Shown here one piece after another: positions 62,982-64,000 of a stretch of 64,000 nucleotides of DNA. A program made the translations under genes and the position numbers. The stretch covers positions 4,462,001-4,526,000 of the forward strand of contig OZ024736.1 in assembly GCA_964016875.1 (NCBI GenBank), read 5' to 3'. Source of the stretch: Fallopia convolvulus. Taxonomy: Eukaryota; Streptophyta; Magnoliopsida; Caryophyllales; Polygonaceae. Position 1 is the first letter of the stretch. Each line of letters begins with the position of its first letter. The notes below the pieces were generated by a model. That model did not search any database. It worked only from the letters and a program-made list of their open reading frames with translations, and was not told where the DNA came from.

Positions 62982-63052
62982 AGCCTATTAGCTCAAATGG
63001 CAGAGCAATGTGCATGTGCACATAGATGTGAGTTCAAATCTCACATAGGCTA
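62982..63052 (+). tRNA. tRNA-like sequence, probably a pseudogene
   Basis: AGCCTAT (62,982-62,988) pairs perfectly with ATAGGCT (63,045-63,051). The D arm GCTC-AAATGGCA-GAGC and the T arm GTGAG-TTCAAAT-CTCAC are intact, with A and B box matches. The anticodon arm ATGTG-CATGTG-CACAT has a six-base loop instead of seven, so no normal anticodon can be assigned. It lies 120 bases after the GH17 fragment. It may be a tRNA pseudogene or a tRNA-derived element head. Confidence 0.65.
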
Positions 63053-63069
63053 ATTCTATCAACGCTTTA

Positions 63070-63610
63070 TATATTTTGGTTCATTATAACTCTTCTTTCG
63101 GTTCATGATTTTGTAAGCTCGGTAACATTTTCTGCAAGGTAGTTCATATTACAGTTCATGTCTTTTTGGTTCATGACATTTGTTCTTTTGGTTCATAGTA
63201 AATTAAAGTTTGGTTCATAATAGTTCATCTTACAATTCATGTCTTTTAAGTCATACATACGAACTAGTTGTAATTTTGGTCATGACATTTGTTTTTTGGT
63301 TCAAAGTACATTAAAGTTTGTTTCATGTGTTTGTAAGTGTACTCCTTATCTCAATTTATACTTGTAGATTGATTGAATACTACCTACGATTTTAAATTAC
63401 ATTGTTATAACAATAGTTAACTAGAAGCGGATCGAGGAAATCACTAAAGATGTTACGCAATGGAAAGGGCTCATTTTGAGAAAACAATGTAAGATTGATC
63501 CTTGATTACTTACACGGTTCATAGAATTAATTACACGGTTCATAGTGTTCGACATGAAGGTTCATATTGTTACACATGAAGGTTCATAGTGTTCAACATG
63601 AAGGTTTATA
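63070..63610. repeat. GGTTCAT-rich repeat region
   Basis: GGTTCAT or GTTCAT occurs about fifteen times, spaced irregularly at 15-45 bases, with shared neighbours such as TTTTGGTTCATGACATTTGT. It is non-coding and resembles subterminal repeats of DNA transposons. Confidence 0.65.
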
Positions 63611-63822
63611 GATTTTAAATAATCAGTTCATTTAACAGAAAATGCATAAAATTTATAACGAAGACATTCAGCTCATTGAGTTCGATGTGAAGTAAAAAAC
63701 AACCTTAAAAGCAATTACAATGTAGCAAAGTGATTTGTTAAACGCAAAGTAACATAAAAATAGACAACTTAATCCCCAAAACACATAACAACTACTAAAA
63801 AGACAAATAGAGAATTGGAACT
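63611..63822. other. Spacer before partial reading frame
   Basis: No gene seen. AT-rich. Confidence 0.4.
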
Positions 63823-64000
63823 TCAATGTTCAATCTTGGGAATGAAATAAGAACAATCTTGTGATAAGTGAAGAATGTAGGTGTCACTAGCTTCATCATG
63901 ATCATCCAATGGAGCACCATCAACATTCTCATCATTATCAAGACCCTTCAATGAAACTCCATCAATACTAGCATCATTGTCCGAATGAGACAAATTAGGA
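63823..64000 (-). CDS. Partial acidic reading frame at window edge (unidentified)
   Basis: Reading the minus strand in from the right edge gives SHSDNDASIDGVSLKGLDND, VDGAPLDDHDEASDTY and LHLSQDCSYFIPKIEH, then a stop at 63,823. No start is in the window. Acidic, Asp-rich leaders ending in a short I-P-K-like segment are seen before FAR1 domains of MULE transposases, but this is a weak guess. At least 58 codons are open. Confidence 0.4.
   Translation of the reverse strand, partial: PNLSHSDNDASIDGVSLKGLDNDENVDGAPLDDHDEASDTYILHLSQDCSYFIPKIEH

Noticed and set aside
62982..63052. Functional tRNA gene
   Set aside because: The anticodon loop has six bases, so I list it only as tRNA-like.
1..64000. 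Intact host gene
   Set aside because: Every long frame with a recognisable domain belongs to a transposable element, apart from the broken GH17 fragment.

Overview
This window looks like nuclear DNA from a flowering plant, most likely a eudicot. It is almost entirely transposable elements at different stages of decay. Copia, Athila-like and Tat-like LTR elements, plant L1-type LINEs, a FAR1/MULE transposon with a plant mobile domain gene and many hAT-type MITEs point to a plant. The species cannot be read from the sequence. I see no intact host gene. The only host-type coding sequence is a fragment of a GH17 beta-1,3-glucanase near the right end.

Layout. 1-5,060: decayed Ty1/copia element (minus), its reverse transcriptase split by an 821-bp solo LTR with a perfect 5-bp target duplication. 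5,080-9,527: an LTR-like block, an orphan hAT transposase C-terminus, a hAT MITE and AT-rich sequence. 9,528-28,970: a deep nest. A copia remnant abuts a LINE (11,079-22,245). That LINE is interrupted by an Athila-like element (11,246-18,592), which carries its own solo LTR (15,083-16,577). Next to it, a second LINE RNase H remnant is split by a full-length minus-strand LINE (22,509-28,863).

29,290-30,403: an LTR and a hAT MITE. 30,836-38,312: a large Mutator-like element (MULE). It encodes a FAR1-MULE-SWIM transposase fused to an OTU-type cysteine protease domain, then an acidic protein and a plant mobile domain (PMD) gene on the same strand. It is bounded by hairpin-rich terminal inverted repeats. 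This is the most interesting object in the window.

38,671-48,240: a copia LTR, then a young non-autonomous LTR element (39,437-44,544) with 873-bp LTRs, a tRNA-Asp-type primer site, no pol gene, and a tandem array whose units are exactly 44 or 55 bp. A Tat-like gag-protease fragment and three LTR pieces follow. 49,515-55,639: a second full-length LINE (minus) with a 13-bp target duplication. 55,653-64,000: a long inverted-repeat element, several MITEs, and a MULE-like region with the GH17 fragment, a tRNA-like sequence and a FAR1-like partial reading frame running off the edge.

Functional picture. Most proteins here belonged to transposition machinery and carry frameshifts or stops. The nested target-site duplications give an order of insertion. 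The Athila-like element is younger than the LINE it cuts, the solo LTR inside it is younger still, and the tandem-array LTR element (LTRs about 99% identical by eye) is among the most recent arrivals.
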